Of a stretch of DNA of 64,000 nucleotides, positions 49,147 through 58,373 are shown piece after piece. The stretch is from contig JACRPQ010000015.1 in the NCBI GenBank assembly GCA_016223135.1, forward strand, positions 186,001 through 250,000, written 5' to 3'. Within the stretch, counting starts at the first letter, position 1. Each line of letters begins with the position of its first letter. A program made the translations under genes and the position numbers. Source of the stretch: Chloroflexota bacterium. Lineage in GTDB: Bacteria; Chloroflexota; Anaerolineae; Anaerolineales; Villigracilaceae. A model generated the notes under the pieces. It was not told where the DNA came from, ran no database searches, and saw only the letters and a program-made list of their open reading frames with translations.

Positions 49147-49494
49147 GAGGGAGCATCACGTTAATTACGAAAAAAGTAGCAGAGGCGGGCGAGGCGTTTT
49201 TGGCGGCGTGAAGAGGCTCGCCGAGTTTGAAAAGTCCATTTTCAGTAGTTCACGAAAATTCTGTGCAGAGTACGCTCTCCCCTGACGCTTGCCCGCTCCC
49301 TCACACCTTCTCGTCAGCGATAGGTGCAGGGCAGGCGTAACGCAAATCAGACGCTAGAGAACGCCCATTCCGCGCTTGCGTGAAGCGCTGATTTTGTATC
49401 TGCCCGGACTGTTGGAAGCGCCGGATAAATCCTCCTGTTGGAGCGTTCGCGGCGCGGGGAACAGGGCTACAATATTCGGTACAAGGAAAAGCCT

Positions 49495-50220
49495 ATGAAG
49501 AGCAAACAAATTTCGTCTTTTCTGATTTATGTCCCCTATTGGATTGGGGTGCTGGCAGGGTTGTACCTGACGGTGCTCGCAGCATGGGCAGATATGGAAG
49601 CCGCTTTTTACGGCTTCAGTCGTGTAGCAGAGTCGGGGCTGCGCGGCTTCAGTTGTCCCGTATTGATGACGCGCGGCGAGGTACGCTCGATTTCGTTGAA
49701 AGTGTCCAATCCGCTGGATGTCACCCTTCGTCCCGTGATACGTGCGGAGATCAGCACACCCCTGTTAGCGGACGAGTTTCTGGAGCAATTGGAACTTGCG
49801 CCAGGCGAGACAAAACGGCTGGAATGGACGGTGGGACCCGAGAACATTGACCTGGAGCGTTTTATTTTTGCCAAGGCGCTGGTGTATTCGGTCTATCCTT
49901 TGTCCAATCAGGAGGCGACTTGCGGTATTTTTATCGTGGATTTGCCCGGCAGCGGAAGAGCGATTTTTGCGTTGCTTATTTTGCTCACGTTTGGCGGGCT
50001 GGGCTGGGGATTGTACGCGATGAGACAGGCGAGCGCTTCAAACGCTTGGATAGAAAAGCATAACCGACCGATGACGTTTCTGGCGGTGGTCATTGGGCTG
50101 GGGGTGGCAGTGAGCGCGATGGGCGGCTGGGCACCCTCCATCCTGCTGTTGGCGGTGGCAGTGTTGATGATTGTCATCCTGCTGGGTTCGTTTGCGATGC
50201 GGGAACGCAGAAGAGAATAA
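49495..50220 (+). CDS. Membrane protein of unknown function
   Basis: A 241-residue protein. One helix near the N-terminus (about 12-35), an extracytoplasmic domain with Ig-like beta pattern (GEVRSISLKVSNPLDVTLRPVIRAEIST ... LELAPGETKRLEWTV), and three helices in the last 90 residues. The middle resembles a NEW/Ig-type accessory domain. Not assigned. TACAAT at 49468-49473 and AAGGAAA support the start. Confidence 0.68.
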   Translation: MKSKQISSFLIYVPYWIGVLAGLYLTVLAAWADMEAAFYGFSRVAESGLRGFSCPVLMTRGEVRSISLKVSNPLDVTLRPVIRAEISTPLLADEFLEQLELAPGETKRLEWTVGPENIDLERFIFAKALVYSVYPLSNQEATCGIFIVDLPGSGRAIFALLILLTFGGLGWGLYAMRQASASNAWIEKHNRPMTFLAVVIGLGVAVSAMGGWAPSILLLAVAVLMIVILLGSFAMRERRRE

Positions 50221-50286
50221 TTCATCTTCTACAGAGGCTGCGTGTCTCGCACTGCGTTCCCCCCATTTTATTGCTCGACCTATCCA

Positions 50287-50904
50287 TCAGAAGACGGCGG
50301 GCGTCAATTCCCGCTGATAGAACGAGGGGAGCAGAGTGCGGTAAGAGCGCAGCGACTGGCGGATTTGCATGCGCGCCCGCGCCAGACGGCTCTTCACCGT
50401 GCCGACCGGCACCCGCGCCGCTTCCGCCGCTTCTTCGTATGACATTCCCTCCATATCCACCAGGATGACCATCAGGCGGTAATCGGGCGTCAGAGATTTG
50501 ATGCAGCGATGCAGCGCCCTTTGCAGCTCCGACATTTCGGCTCTTTCTTCTGGACCTGGGGCTGGGTCCCCCATCCATTCGGGAGACTCAATCTCCTCGC
50601 CTTCATTCGTAAACTGTTCCAGCGGCAAGCCAAGGTGACGTTTGCCGCGCCGCAGTTCGTCGTAGCTGGCATTCACTGTTACGCGCGCCAGCCAACTCTT
50701 CAAGTTCCCGCCGCGAAACGAACGGATATGCCGAAAGGCATGGATAAGCGCCTCCTGCACAGCGTCTTCCGCCAGGTTTTCATCGTGGACAATGCGCAGG
50801 GCGATGCGATACAACATATCCTGATGAATTTGCACAAGCGCGTTGAAAGCATCCAAATTGCCCCGTTGCGCCGCAAGGATGAGGGAGTTTTCTGATGTTT
50901 TCAT
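50287..50904 (-). CDS. RNA polymerase sigma factor, ECF (sigma-70 family)
   Basis: A 205-residue protein. Region 2 (about 20-90) has YRIALRIVHDENLAEDAVQEALIHAFRHIRSF. Region 4 (about 135-190) has LTPDYRLMVILVDMEGMSYEEAAEAARVPVGTVKSRLARAR. No zinc-finger anti-sigma follows, which is unusual for an ECF gene. The promoter region contains the palindrome ATGTTAC-N6-GTAACAT (50947-50966). Confidence 0.92.
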   Translation of the reverse strand: MKTSENSLILAAQRGNLDAFNALVQIHQDMLYRIALRIVHDENLAEDAVQEALIHAFRHIRSFRGGNLKSWLARVTVNASYDELRRGKRHLGLPLEQFTNEGEEIESPEWMGDPAPGPEERAEMSELQRALHRCIKSLTPDYRLMVILVDMEGMSYEEAAEAARVPVGTVKSRLARARMQIRQSLRSYRTLLPSFYQRELTPAVF

Positions 50905-50946
50905 GCTTTAATCGTACGTCCCCGCTGTTACAAGCCTGTCCCGGAG

Positions 50947-50966
50947 ATGTTACAGTTTTGTAACAT
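50947..50966. promoter_or_regulatory. Palindrome upstream of the ECF sigma gene
   Basis: ATGTTAC-AGTTTT-GTAACAT, a perfect 7+7 inverted repeat 43-62 nt before the sigma start; possible operator. A related GTTACA/TGTAAC palindrome lies before the GGDEF gene. Confidence 0.45.
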
Positions 50967-51044
50967 GGTCTTGGCAGGGCGGCGCTGATCGAGCAGCCCC
51001 AAAGGGGCATATCGAAATCTACCGCCCTGCGACCATCAATCCCC

Positions 51045-52019
51045 CTATCGTCTGGGTAAGCGGAGGGTAAAAACGGTCCCGCGCGGATCGGTTTGGCTGG
51101 AGCGCACGCCCAACCCACCGCCATGCAAAGCCGCAATGCGATTGACCAGCGCCAGCCCCAGCCCGCTCCCTTCGGTGCTGCGGGCGTTCGAGCCGCGGTA
51201 CAACTCGTCGAAGATTTTGGGCAGGTCTTCGGGCGGGATGCCCGGTCCCGTATCTGCCACTTCGATGACGATTGCCCGCCCGTCTTCCAAGGCGCGCACT
51301 TCGATTGAATCTTCGGCACAGGTAAACTTGAGCGCGTTCTCGAGGAGGTTATACACCGCCAACAGCAGCAGGTCGGGGTCGCCGGTGACGAGCGGGAACG
51401 GCGAAGGGACTTTGGGAATCAGCAGGTTGATTTCACGCTTTGCGTAAACGGGGTTGACGTGTACGGCTGTGATTACATCTTCGAGCAGCTCGGGGACATT
51501 GACCGGATACCGCTCGATGACACGCTCCTCGAGTTCGGATAACTTCCGCAAATCGTTCAACAGGCGGATGAGGCGCTCCACAGCACGGTTGGCATTCTCC
51601 ACCGCCTGTTGGCGTTCCTCTTCGGTTTTTCCCTCTTTGAGGTTGACCAATGCGGCGCGCAGACCCGTGAGCGGATTCTTGATCTCATGGTCGAGGCGGC
51701 GCATGAAGTTACGGCGGTTATCGCGCTCCGCCTGAATGTAATCGGCGTAGAGGGTGCGGCTTTGGGCAAGGTGGCGCTGGTCCCAGGCGCGGACGGCGAG
51801 GACGATGACGGTGGAGAAAAAGCCGAGCAAAAAGGCAACCAAGACAGCATTGCGGACGCTCATGCCAAAGACGATGCCCGTGAAGCCCAGTTCCACCGAG
51901 AGCAGGAAGGGAAATTCGGGGGGGAGGAAGAGGCGGGCAAGCAGGGCGAGGAGCAAGCCAATGCCAAGCGGAATTCCCAGCCAGGTGAGCCACCAGCGCC
52001 AGTCTTTGAGGCGGTACAT
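51045..52019 (-). CDS. Sensor histidine kinase
   Basis: A 324-residue protein. Two membrane helices (about 8-30 and 40-68) with a very short outside loop, then HisKA with DHEIKNPLTGLRAALVNL, N-box LLENALKFT, G1 DTGPGIP, G2 GSGLGLALV. The start is ATG 52019, where GGAGAAGG is 5 nt upstream. Forms a two-component pair with the upstream regulator, whose stop it abuts. With no sensing domain it may sense the membrane or a partner. Confidence 0.92.
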   Translation of the reverse strand: MYRLKDWRWWLTWLGIPLGIGLLLALLARLFLPPEFPFLLSVELGFTGIVFGMSVRNAVLVAFLLGFFSTVIVLAVRAWDQRHLAQSRTLYADYIQAERDNRRNFMRRLDHEIKNPLTGLRAALVNLKEGKTEEERQQAVENANRAVERLIRLLNDLRKLSELEERVIERYPVNVPELLEDVITAVHVNPVYAKREINLLIPKVPSPFPLVTGDPDLLLLAVYNLLENALKFTCAEDSIEVRALEDGRAIVIEVADTGPGIPPEDLPKIFDELYRGSNARSTEGSGLGLALVNRIAALHGGGLGVRSSQTDPRGTVFTLRLPRR

Positions 52020-52020
52020 G

Positions 52021-52740
52021 TCAGCCTTCTCCATGCACGGCGGCGATGAAGCGGTAGCCCTCGCCGGGGATGGTTTCGATGAAACGCGGTTCGGCAGGGT
52101 CGTCGTTCAGGGCGCGGCGGAGTTCTGCCACGCGCGTATCCACCGTGCGGGTGCCGGCAGGATATTCCCAACCCCACACCACCTCCAGCAGGCGCTCGCG
52201 GGTAACGGCTTCGTCGGGGTGGGTCATCAGATATTCGAGGACTGCCAGGGCTTTGGGGGTGAGTTCCAGCGGCTTGCCGTCGAGGGTGGCGCGGCGGGCG
52301 CGCCGGTCAAGGACGAGGTTTTCGGCGGTCAGGAGCCAGGCGGTGGAGAGTGAGCGTTCGCCGGGGCGGGCGCGCCTCAGCACGGCGCGGACTCTTGCCA
52401 GCAGTTCATGGGGATCGAAGGGTTTGTTGAGGTAGTCGTCTGCGCCTTCTTCAAGGGCAAGCGCCCGTTCGGATGCCTCGCCAACCTGGGTGAGCAGAAT
52501 TGTGGGAATCCAGATGCCGGCTTTGCGCAAACGGCGCAAGGTCTCGCGCCCGTCCATGCGGGGCATAAGCACGTCGAGGATGATGAGGTCGGGGTGGTGC
52601 TTTTGGGCTTTGTCGAGGGCGCTTGCGCCGTCGGAGACGACCAGCACGTGGAAGCCGGCGCGTTCGAGGAAGGGCGCAAGGCTGTCGGCGATGGTGGGAT
52701 CGTCGTCGGCGAGGAGAAGGGTAGGACGGTCGTGGGGCAT
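52021..52740 (-). CDS. OmpR/PhoB-type response regulator
   Basis: A 239-residue protein. Receiver domain with acidic pair in LLADDDPTIAD, phosphorylation Asp in LIILDVLMPRMDG, and conserved Thr/Lys in LLTQVGEAS and LNKPFDPHELLARV. The C-terminal winged helix has LELTPKALAVLEYLMTHPDEAVTRERLLEVVWGW and RTVDTRVAELRRALND. It is phosphorylated by the adjacent kinase. Confidence 0.93.
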   Translation of the reverse strand: MPHDRPTLLLADDDPTIADSLAPFLERAGFHVLVVSDGASALDKAQKHHPDLIILDVLMPRMDGRETLRRLRKAGIWIPTILLTQVGEASERALALEEGADDYLNKPFDPHELLARVRAVLRRARPGERSLSTAWLLTAENLVLDRRARRATLDGKPLELTPKALAVLEYLMTHPDEAVTRERLLEVVWGWEYPAGTRTVDTRVAELRRALNDDPAEPRFIETIPGEGYRFIAAVHGEG

Positions 52741-52797
52741 GGCATTTCCCTCACCCTGTCCCTCTTCCCGAGGGGGAGAGGAAGTTCAGGGGTGAGA

Positions 52798-52824
52798 AAA
52801 GCCTGGTCACGGGGACCAGGCTTT
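52798..52824 (-). terminator. Terminator of the large NBR1-Ig gene
   Basis: AAAGCCTGGTC / GACCAGGCTTT, a perfect 11-bp stem. The minus strand continues TTTTCTC. Confidence 0.8.
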
Positions 52825-52845
52825 CGGTCGGGGTGGAAGCGGGGG

Positions 52846-55359
52846 TCAGCCGGTCCAATCGAAGGTGTTGATGATTTGCTCAAAGATGGCGGATTCGACG
52901 GCTTTGTCAAAGACCGGCGGAGGAGTGGGGTAGTTGCCGGGGTTGGTGGAGTGCAGGATAAAGGTAAGGCTGACGCAAGTGTTGTTGGATTCGGCTGAGT
53001 AGGCGACGAATTCGTAGATGTTGCCGGCGCCGGCGCCGACGCCACTTTCTTTGAAGAATTGGACGCCGTTGATGGTAACGGTTTCGGTGGCGGCAGGTTC
53101 GCCGCCGATGTCGGGTGAGCGGCAGACGGCGAGTCCTTCGGTGACGGTCACGTCGAGGTATTTTTCGCCCAAATTGGTGCCGGCGGTGACGATGGGCAGG
53201 GCGATGCGGACGTGGCTATCGGACTGGTCGGAGAGAGGCGCGCCGGAGGGATAGCGGAACTCAAAGCCGTATTTGTTGTTGAAGTAGCGCTCCATGCCGC
53301 TGGTGGAACTTTGGGTGGCGGTGGAGGCGGGAGCGGATGTGGCAGAGCCGCTCGAGGCGCGATAGATGCGCGGTCCGACCCACAAGGCGCGGTCGCCAGT
53401 CGGCGAGCCGTAGGCGAGGGCGGTGAGGATGAATTTGACGTCTTTGCCTGCCAGGGGGGTGAGGTCCACGTCCACGTTGTAGACGCCGCCTTCATAGCGT
53501 TCGAGGAAGGGACCCCAGAAGGTTTTGATGGGGTCGGAGCCGGTCTGGTAGTCGAGGCGGAAGACGACGTAGCAGTTGGTCGCGCCGTAGGCGCAGTTGA
53601 TGGTGGCTTGGAAGCGGTCGCCGCTCTGGACTGTGAAGGCAGGGTAGATGCCCTGAATGTAACCGTCCTGTTTGTTTTGGGGGAAGGTGATGAGTCCCTG
53701 GCGGGAATCGGTGGCGCCGTTTTCCAGTTTGGGGCTGGTCACTTTGAGGACGAAGCCTTTGGCATCGCCGTCGGTGCCGGGGCAGGGGAGGGCGCCGGTC
53801 TGTGCGCCGCTGAACCAGGATGCGGCGCAGGCGTTGGCGGCGAAGTCATAGGCGGTGCCAGCCTGCGGGGTGGGGGTGGCGGGAGGTGTGACGGTCGCTC
53901 CGCCGGGGGTGACGGTTGCGGTGGCAGGGGCGGGAGTGACGGTCGGTCCGCCGGTCACTTTGATTTCGACCCACCAGGGTTTGTTGGCTTGCGCGCCGAT
54001 TCCGAAGAGAGCGCCGGAAGCGTTCTTGAACATCCAGTAGCCGCGATAGGTGCCGGGCGAGGAGGGAGCGGTGAGGTTGATGGAGATGTCCACAGTCTCG
54101 CCGACGGCGACGTTCTTGGTGAAAGCGGCGGAGGATGCGCCTCCCATGCGCTCGCCGCTGAAGAAGACGAATTGGTAGGAGGTGGTCCAGGCGCACGTGC
54201 CGACGTTCTTCAGCCGCCAGGTCTTGGTGAATTGAGCGCCAGGCTGAACGACTGTGCCGTCGGGGAAGTTGACGTCAGCGACGAATTGCACTTTGTCGCA
54301 GGAGGAGGGCGGCACGGTGGGGGTGATGGGGGCGGGTGTTTTGCTGGGCGTGGGGGTGGGCGGTGTGCCGGTCACGGTGGGCGGCGGAGGGGCGATACCC
54401 TTGCGCGTGATGACCGGGTTGCCCCACAGGGCGCGGTCGCCGCTGGGCGAGCCGTAGGCGGAGATGTAGAGGATGAAGCGGACTTCCTGCCCTGCCAGCG
54501 GCGCAAGGCTGATGTTGGCGTTGTAGGTCTGCCCTTCGAAGCGTTCGCGGAAGGTCCAGAAGGTTTTGATGGTGCTGCCGACTTTGTAGTCGAGGCGATA
54601 AGTCACGTAGCAGGTGGTTGCGCCGAATTCACAGCCGACGGTGGTCTGGAAGTAGTCGCCGGCGTCCACTTTGTAGGCGGGGTATTCCGCCTGGATGAAT
54701 CCGTTCGTGATGTTTTGGGGGGCAAAGAGCAGGCTGGGTTTGGAAAGTTCCACGCCGCTTTCGAATTTGGCTTTGTCTTTGAGGAGGGCAAAACCTTTGG
54801 CGTCGCCATCCTGACCGGGGAAGGTCAGCCCGCCGGCGCCGCTCGACCAGGTGGCGTCTTTGGCGCTGGCGGCAAAGTCATAAACGATGCTGCCGCTGGG
54901 GGCGGAACTGGTGACGTTGATTTCGACCCACCAGGCTTTGTTGGCGGCTGTGCCGATGCCGAAGAGCGCGCCGGACGCATTCTTGAACTTCCAGTAGCCG
55001 ATGTAACGCCCGGCGGTCGTGGGGGCAGTCATGTCCACGCTGATGTCAATGGTCTGACCGGGTTTGACTTCCGACGGGAATTTGACGGAGGCAGGGGCGC
55101 CCATCTGCGCGCCGGAGTCAAACACCAGCGAGTAGGAGGTGGTCCACGTGCAGGTGCCGATGTTCTTCAATCGCCACGTTTTCTTGAAGGCTGCGCCGGG
55201 CTCGAACTTGGTTCCATCGGGCACGGTCACGTCGGCGACGAATTGCGCCCAGTCGCAGGCTGCTGCTGAGGCGCTGGAGGGCAAGGCCAACGCGGGCAGC
55301 AGGGAAACCACAAGCGCAATCAATAGCATGAAGGAGGTGATTTTTGTGCGGGAAGTCAT
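52846..55359 (-). CDS. Large secreted protein with two NBR1-type Ig domains
   Basis: An 837-residue protein with a signal peptide (MTSRTKITSFMLLIALVVSLLPALALPSSASA). Two repeats of an about 300-residue unit follow. Each unit has an NBR1-like Ig domain (KTWRLKNIGTCTWTTSYSLVF; KTWRLKNVGTCAWTTSYQFVF) and then a beta-rich domain ending in a shared GSP-x-GDRALW motif. A Pro/Thr linker joins the units. The last 130 residues form a different domain (RYFNNKYGFEFRYPSGAPLSDQ). AGGAAAA precedes ATG 55359. Probably a surface or matrix protein; function not known. Confidence 0.8.
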   Translation of the reverse strand: MTSRTKITSFMLLIALVVSLLPALALPSSASAAACDWAQFVADVTVPDGTKFEPGAAFKKTWRLKNIGTCTWTTSYSLVFDSGAQMGAPASVKFPSEVKPGQTIDISVDMTAPTTAGRYIGYWKFKNASGALFGIGTAANKAWWVEINVTSSAPSGSIVYDFAASAKDATWSSGAGGLTFPGQDGDAKGFALLKDKAKFESGVELSKPSLLFAPQNITNGFIQAEYPAYKVDAGDYFQTTVGCEFGATTCYVTYRLDYKVGSTIKTFWTFRERFEGQTYNANISLAPLAGQEVRFILYISAYGSPSGDRALWGNPVITRKGIAPPPPTVTGTPPTPTPSKTPAPITPTVPPSSCDKVQFVADVNFPDGTVVQPGAQFTKTWRLKNVGTCAWTTSYQFVFFSGERMGGASSAAFTKNVAVGETVDISINLTAPSSPGTYRGYWMFKNASGALFGIGAQANKPWWVEIKVTGGPTVTPAPATATVTPGGATVTPPATPTPQAGTAYDFAANACAASWFSGAQTGALPCPGTDGDAKGFVLKVTSPKLENGATDSRQGLITFPQNKQDGYIQGIYPAFTVQSGDRFQATINCAYGATNCYVVFRLDYQTGSDPIKTFWGPFLERYEGGVYNVDVDLTPLAGKDVKFILTALAYGSPTGDRALWVGPRIYRASSGSATSAPASTATQSSTSGMERYFNNKYGFEFRYPSGAPLSDQSDSHVRIALPIVTAGTNLGEKYLDVTVTEGLAVCRSPDIGGEPAATETVTINGVQFFKESGVGAGAGNIYEFVAYSAESNNTCVSLTFILHSTNPGNYPTPPPVFDKAVESAIFEQIINTFDWTG

Positions 55360-55500
55360 TGCATTTTCCTCTTTTCCATCCAATGCACAGGGACGTGCAA
55401 AACGAGCCAAAAGTTCCACTTTAATGGAGTATAACGTTTCTCGAGTGATTGTTCAATGTCGCAAACATGACTCTTTTTCCTTATGCCCACAGGGGCATTG

Positions 55501-55506
55501 TATAAT
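55501..55506 (+). promoter_or_regulatory. -10 box of dinB (leaderless type)
   Basis: TATAAT followed by 6 nt and then ATG; no room for a ribosome site. Confidence 0.6.
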
Positions 55507-55512
55507 GAAATC

Positions 55513-56703
55513 ATGCCGCGCACGATTCTGCACCTCGACCTGGATGCTTTTTTCTGCGCTGTGGAGGAGATTCAAAATCCATCCCTGCGCGGCAAGCCGT
55601 TTGCGGTGGGCGGCAAGCCGAATGAACGCGGGGTGGTCGCCTCCTGCTCGTATGCGGCGCGCAAATTGGGCGTGCGGAGCGCCATGCCGATGAGCCGCGC
55701 GGTGCGTCTTTGCCCGGGCTTGATCATCGTGCCGGGGCGTCATCGTTTGTATGGGGAAGTTTCCAAAAAAGTGATGGACATCCTTCACAGCCAAAGCGGA
55801 TTGGTGGAACAAATCTCGATTGACGAAGCCTTTCTGGATATTTCGGATCTTCGCGATGACCCCGAACGCTTCGCCCGCGGACTTCAAGCCCGCATCCGCG
55901 ACGAATTGCATTTACCCTGCTCGATCGGAGTCGCTTCGAACAAACTCGTGGCGAAGATTGCCACCGAAGTGGGCAAAACCGCCGCCTTGAAACGCATCAA
56001 AGAACGGGATGTGGCGAAGCCTCCCAATGCAGTGACCGTTGTCCCGTATGGAAAAGAAGCGGCGTTTCTCGCTCCTTTGCCGGTGGAGATGTTGTGGGGC
56101 GTCGGTCCCAAAACAGCGCAGCGTTTGTCTGCGTTGGGTATTCATACCATTGGCGAACTTGCACAGCGGCATGAGAGCGAACTGGTCCGCTTGTTTGGCG
56201 AAAACGGACGCGACCTCTCGCGTCATGCGCGAGGGATTGACAACCGTCCGCTGGTGACCGAACGCGAGACGAAGTCAGTCAGCCAGGAGACGACCTTTGC
56301 GGTGGATGTGGTGAGCGAGCGCAGACTGGAAAAGACACTGCGCGAGCAAGCGGCGGAGGTGGCGCGGCAGTTGCGCCGCGAACATCTGGCGGGTAGAACA
56401 GTCAAATTGAAAATCCGCTGGCCCGATTTCACCACCCTGACGCGCCAGACCACCCTCCCCACCCCTACTGACCTTGAAGACGAGATTGCGGCAAACGCGT
56501 TGAGATTGATGCGGCAAGTGCGCAAGCCCAATCAGCCGGTGCGGTTGATTGGAGTGGGCGTGAGCGGGCTGGGACCGCCCGTCCGCCAGTTGGGGCTGTG
56601 GGAAAAAGATACTGAAAAATTGCGCAGGTTACAGGCGGCGGTGGATACCTTGCAGGAGAAGTATGGCAGGGAGGTCATTCACCGCGGCGAGGAGCTGCCA
56701 TAA
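55513..56703 (+). CDS. dinB: DNA polymerase IV
   Basis: A 396-residue Y-family translesion polymerase. ILHLDLDAFFCAVEE and QISIDEAFLDISD hold the catalytic acids. CSIGVASNKLVAKIATEVGK and LWGVGPKTAQRLSALGI (helix-hairpin-helix) follow, then the little finger domain. No SOS box was recognised upstream. ATG lies 6 nt after TATAAT. Its stop overlaps the next ATG. Confidence 0.95.
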   Translation: MPRTILHLDLDAFFCAVEEIQNPSLRGKPFAVGGKPNERGVVASCSYAARKLGVRSAMPMSRAVRLCPGLIIVPGRHRLYGEVSKKVMDILHSQSGLVEQISIDEAFLDISDLRDDPERFARGLQARIRDELHLPCSIGVASNKLVAKIATEVGKTAALKRIKERDVAKPPNAVTVVPYGKEAAFLAPLPVEMLWGVGPKTAQRLSALGIHTIGELAQRHESELVRLFGENGRDLSRHARGIDNRPLVTERETKSVSQETTFAVDVVSERRLEKTLREQAAEVARQLRREHLAGRTVKLKIRWPDFTTLTRQTTLPTPTDLEDEIAANALRLMRQVRKPNQPVRLIGVGVSGLGPPVRQLGLWEKDTEKLRRLQAAVDTLQEKYGREVIHRGEELP

Positions 56704-57122
56704 TGAGCGTGAAGACGATGACCATAGCGCTTCAAACGCGCGGCGACGCCGATATGCACGACATCACCGATCGAATTGCCCAAGCCGTTTCTCAAAGCGG
56801 GTTGAGGGCTGGCGTCGTGACGGTGTTCTGTCCGTCCTCCACCAGTGCAGTGACCGCCATCGAATATGAAAGCGGCGCCTTGAGCGACTTGCGGAGGTTG
56901 TTTGATGAAATTGCTCCGCAGAATCGCGAGTATGCGCACAACGCCCGCTGGCACGACGGCAACGGGCACAGCCATGTGCGCGCGGCGCTGCTCGGCGCCT
57001 CGTTGACCATCCCCTTTGTGGAAGGTCAATTAACGCTGGGGACGTGGCAGCAGGTCATTTATGTGGATTTCGATAACAAGCCGCGAAGGCGGGAGTTGAT
57101 TCTGCAGGTGATGGGGGAGTAG
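56703..57122 (+). CDS. YjbQ-family protein (UPF0047)
   Basis: A 139-residue protein. FCPSSTSAVTAIEYESGALSDLRRLFDEIAP, HNARWHDGNGHSHVRAALLGAS and LGTWQQVIYVDFDNKPRRRELILQVMG are the full signature; the His residues bind metal. A weak secondary thiamine-phosphate synthase activity has been described for members; the true role is unclear. Overlaps dinB by one base (TAATG). Confidence 0.9.
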   Translation: MSVKTMTIALQTRGDADMHDITDRIAQAVSQSGLRAGVVTVFCPSSTSAVTAIEYESGALSDLRRLFDEIAPQNREYAHNARWHDGNGHSHVRAALLGASLTIPFVEGQLTLGTWQQVIYVDFDNKPRRRELILQVMGE

Positions 57123-57230
57123 CCGTTTTGTTTTCTCGAAGCGGGGGATATTTTTCATTGTGCGTGTATCTCGCCTTGGTGAAAGTGCGGCTATAATCCC
57201 ACCGCATCACAAAGGAGACCTACACTCATC

Positions 57231-57995
57231 ATGCTCACACCTCTTCAATACATCTTCGTTACGCTCGCCGCGCTGGCGGCGGGAGCGGTCAATGCGCTCG
57301 CTGGCGGCGGGACGCTCATCACCTTTCCGACGCTCACCTTTTTGGGAGTGCCGGCAGTCGCCGCCAATGTGACCAACACGGTGGCGCTCTGCCCCGGTTA
57401 TTTTGGCGGGACTTTGGCGCAGTGGAATGATTTGCAAGGGCAGAAGCGCAGGTTGTGGCTGGTTGTCCCTGCCAGCATCGTTGGCGGGCTGCTTGGCGGC
57501 TGGCTGCTTTTGCAAACGGGAGAAAAACTCTTTCGCGATCTGGTGCCTTACCTCATTCTGCTGGCTTCGGCGCTGTTGGCGGTTCAGGACCCTGTCCGCG
57601 CGTGGTTGACGCGGCGTATGACCTCGGGGCAGGGAGGGCAGTTGGAAACCATCACCTGGCTGCCGGTCACGCTGGCGTCTGTTTATGGCGGATATTTCGG
57701 AGCAGGGTTGAGTGTGATTGTGCTTTCGGCATTGGGCTTGACGCTTGAAGACACGCTCACGCGCCTTAACGCGCTCAAACAAGCGGTGGCTTTCTCGGTC
57801 AATGTTGCCGCCGCGGTGTATTTTCTGTTTTCCGGGCAGGTGCTATGGTCCGCCGCTTTGGTAATGGCAATCGGCGCGTTGCTCGGCGGCTGGCTGGGCG
57901 GCAGGCTGGCAGGCAAAATCAAACCGTCCACGTTGAGGTGGACGGTGGTGACAATCGGCGTCATTGTTTCGATCGTTTATTTTGTGCGGGGATGA
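57231..57995 (+). CDS. TauE/SafE-family sulfite exporter-like permease
   Basis: A 254-residue protein with seven to eight helices. [40 protein letters not shown] is the first TauE repeat, and [26 protein letters not shown] the second. It exports or imports small organic or sulfur anions; the substrate is undefined. TATAAT (57190-57195) and AAAGGAG precede it. Confidence 0.87.
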   Translation: MLTPLQYIFVTLAALAAGAVNALAGGGTLITFPTLTFLGVPAVAANVTNTVALCPGYFGGTLAQWNDLQGQKRRLWLVVPASIVGGLLGGWLLLQTGEKLFRDLVPYLILLASALLAVQDPVRAWLTRRMTSGQGGQLETITWLPVTLASVYGGYFGAGLSVIVLSALGLTLEDTLTRLNALKQAVAFSVNVAAAVYFLFSGQVLWSAALVMAIGALLGGWLGGRLAGKIKPSTLRWTVVTIGVIVSIVYFVRG

Positions 57996-58014
57996 AACCC
58001 CTTTGCGGGTAATT

Positions 58015-58371
58015 TCAAGAAACGTTTTTACCCCTCGGGACGGGCACGACCGCCGTGTCGTCAAAAAGCGAATCGGTGTAAGTTCGCTTCGACGCAGACG
58101 GTCGAATTGTAGGCGGACGCCAGTTGGCAACAATGTGCCGGTAAACGTCGGGCAGATGATGCTCCAAAAGAGCCATTGCCCGTGCATACTGGGCGTATGC
58201 CGCGCCGTTCAATCTGTGCGGCTTTCTCAGCCCGGCATGGATCGCGCCAGCCAGCGCCAGCGCTTCGGGCGGCGAAATCTCGCGCGATTCCAGCAAAGAC
58301 TGAAACAACGCAAGCATATCGGAAACAGCGGCGGGATGGATTAACTCCCGGAACGATTCTGGTTTGGGCAT
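58015..58371 (-). CDS. Hypothetical protein
   Basis: A 118-residue mostly helical protein (MPKPESFRELIHPAAVSDMLALFQSLLE...), ending in a basic polar tail. No recognised family. The start may be ATG 58371 or GTG 58380; either way it touches the upstream gene, with which it probably forms an operon. Confidence 0.55.
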   Translation of the reverse strand: MPKPESFRELIHPAAVSDMLALFQSLLESREISPPEALALAGAIHAGLRKPHRLNGAAYAQYARAMALLEHHLPDVYRHIVANWRPPTIRPSASKRTYTDSLFDDTAVVPVPRGKNVS

Positions 58372-58373
58372 GT

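Noticed and set aside
49147-49437. Possible small gene in the 350-bp gap after miaB
   Set aside because: No open frame with plausible start, ribosome site and coding character was found.
53212-55269. A 685-codon plus-strand open frame, rich in Gly/Ala/Asp
   Set aside because: It is the antisense shadow of the large NBR1-Ig gene. It has no family motifs, while the minus frame has a signal peptide, repeats and a ribosome site.
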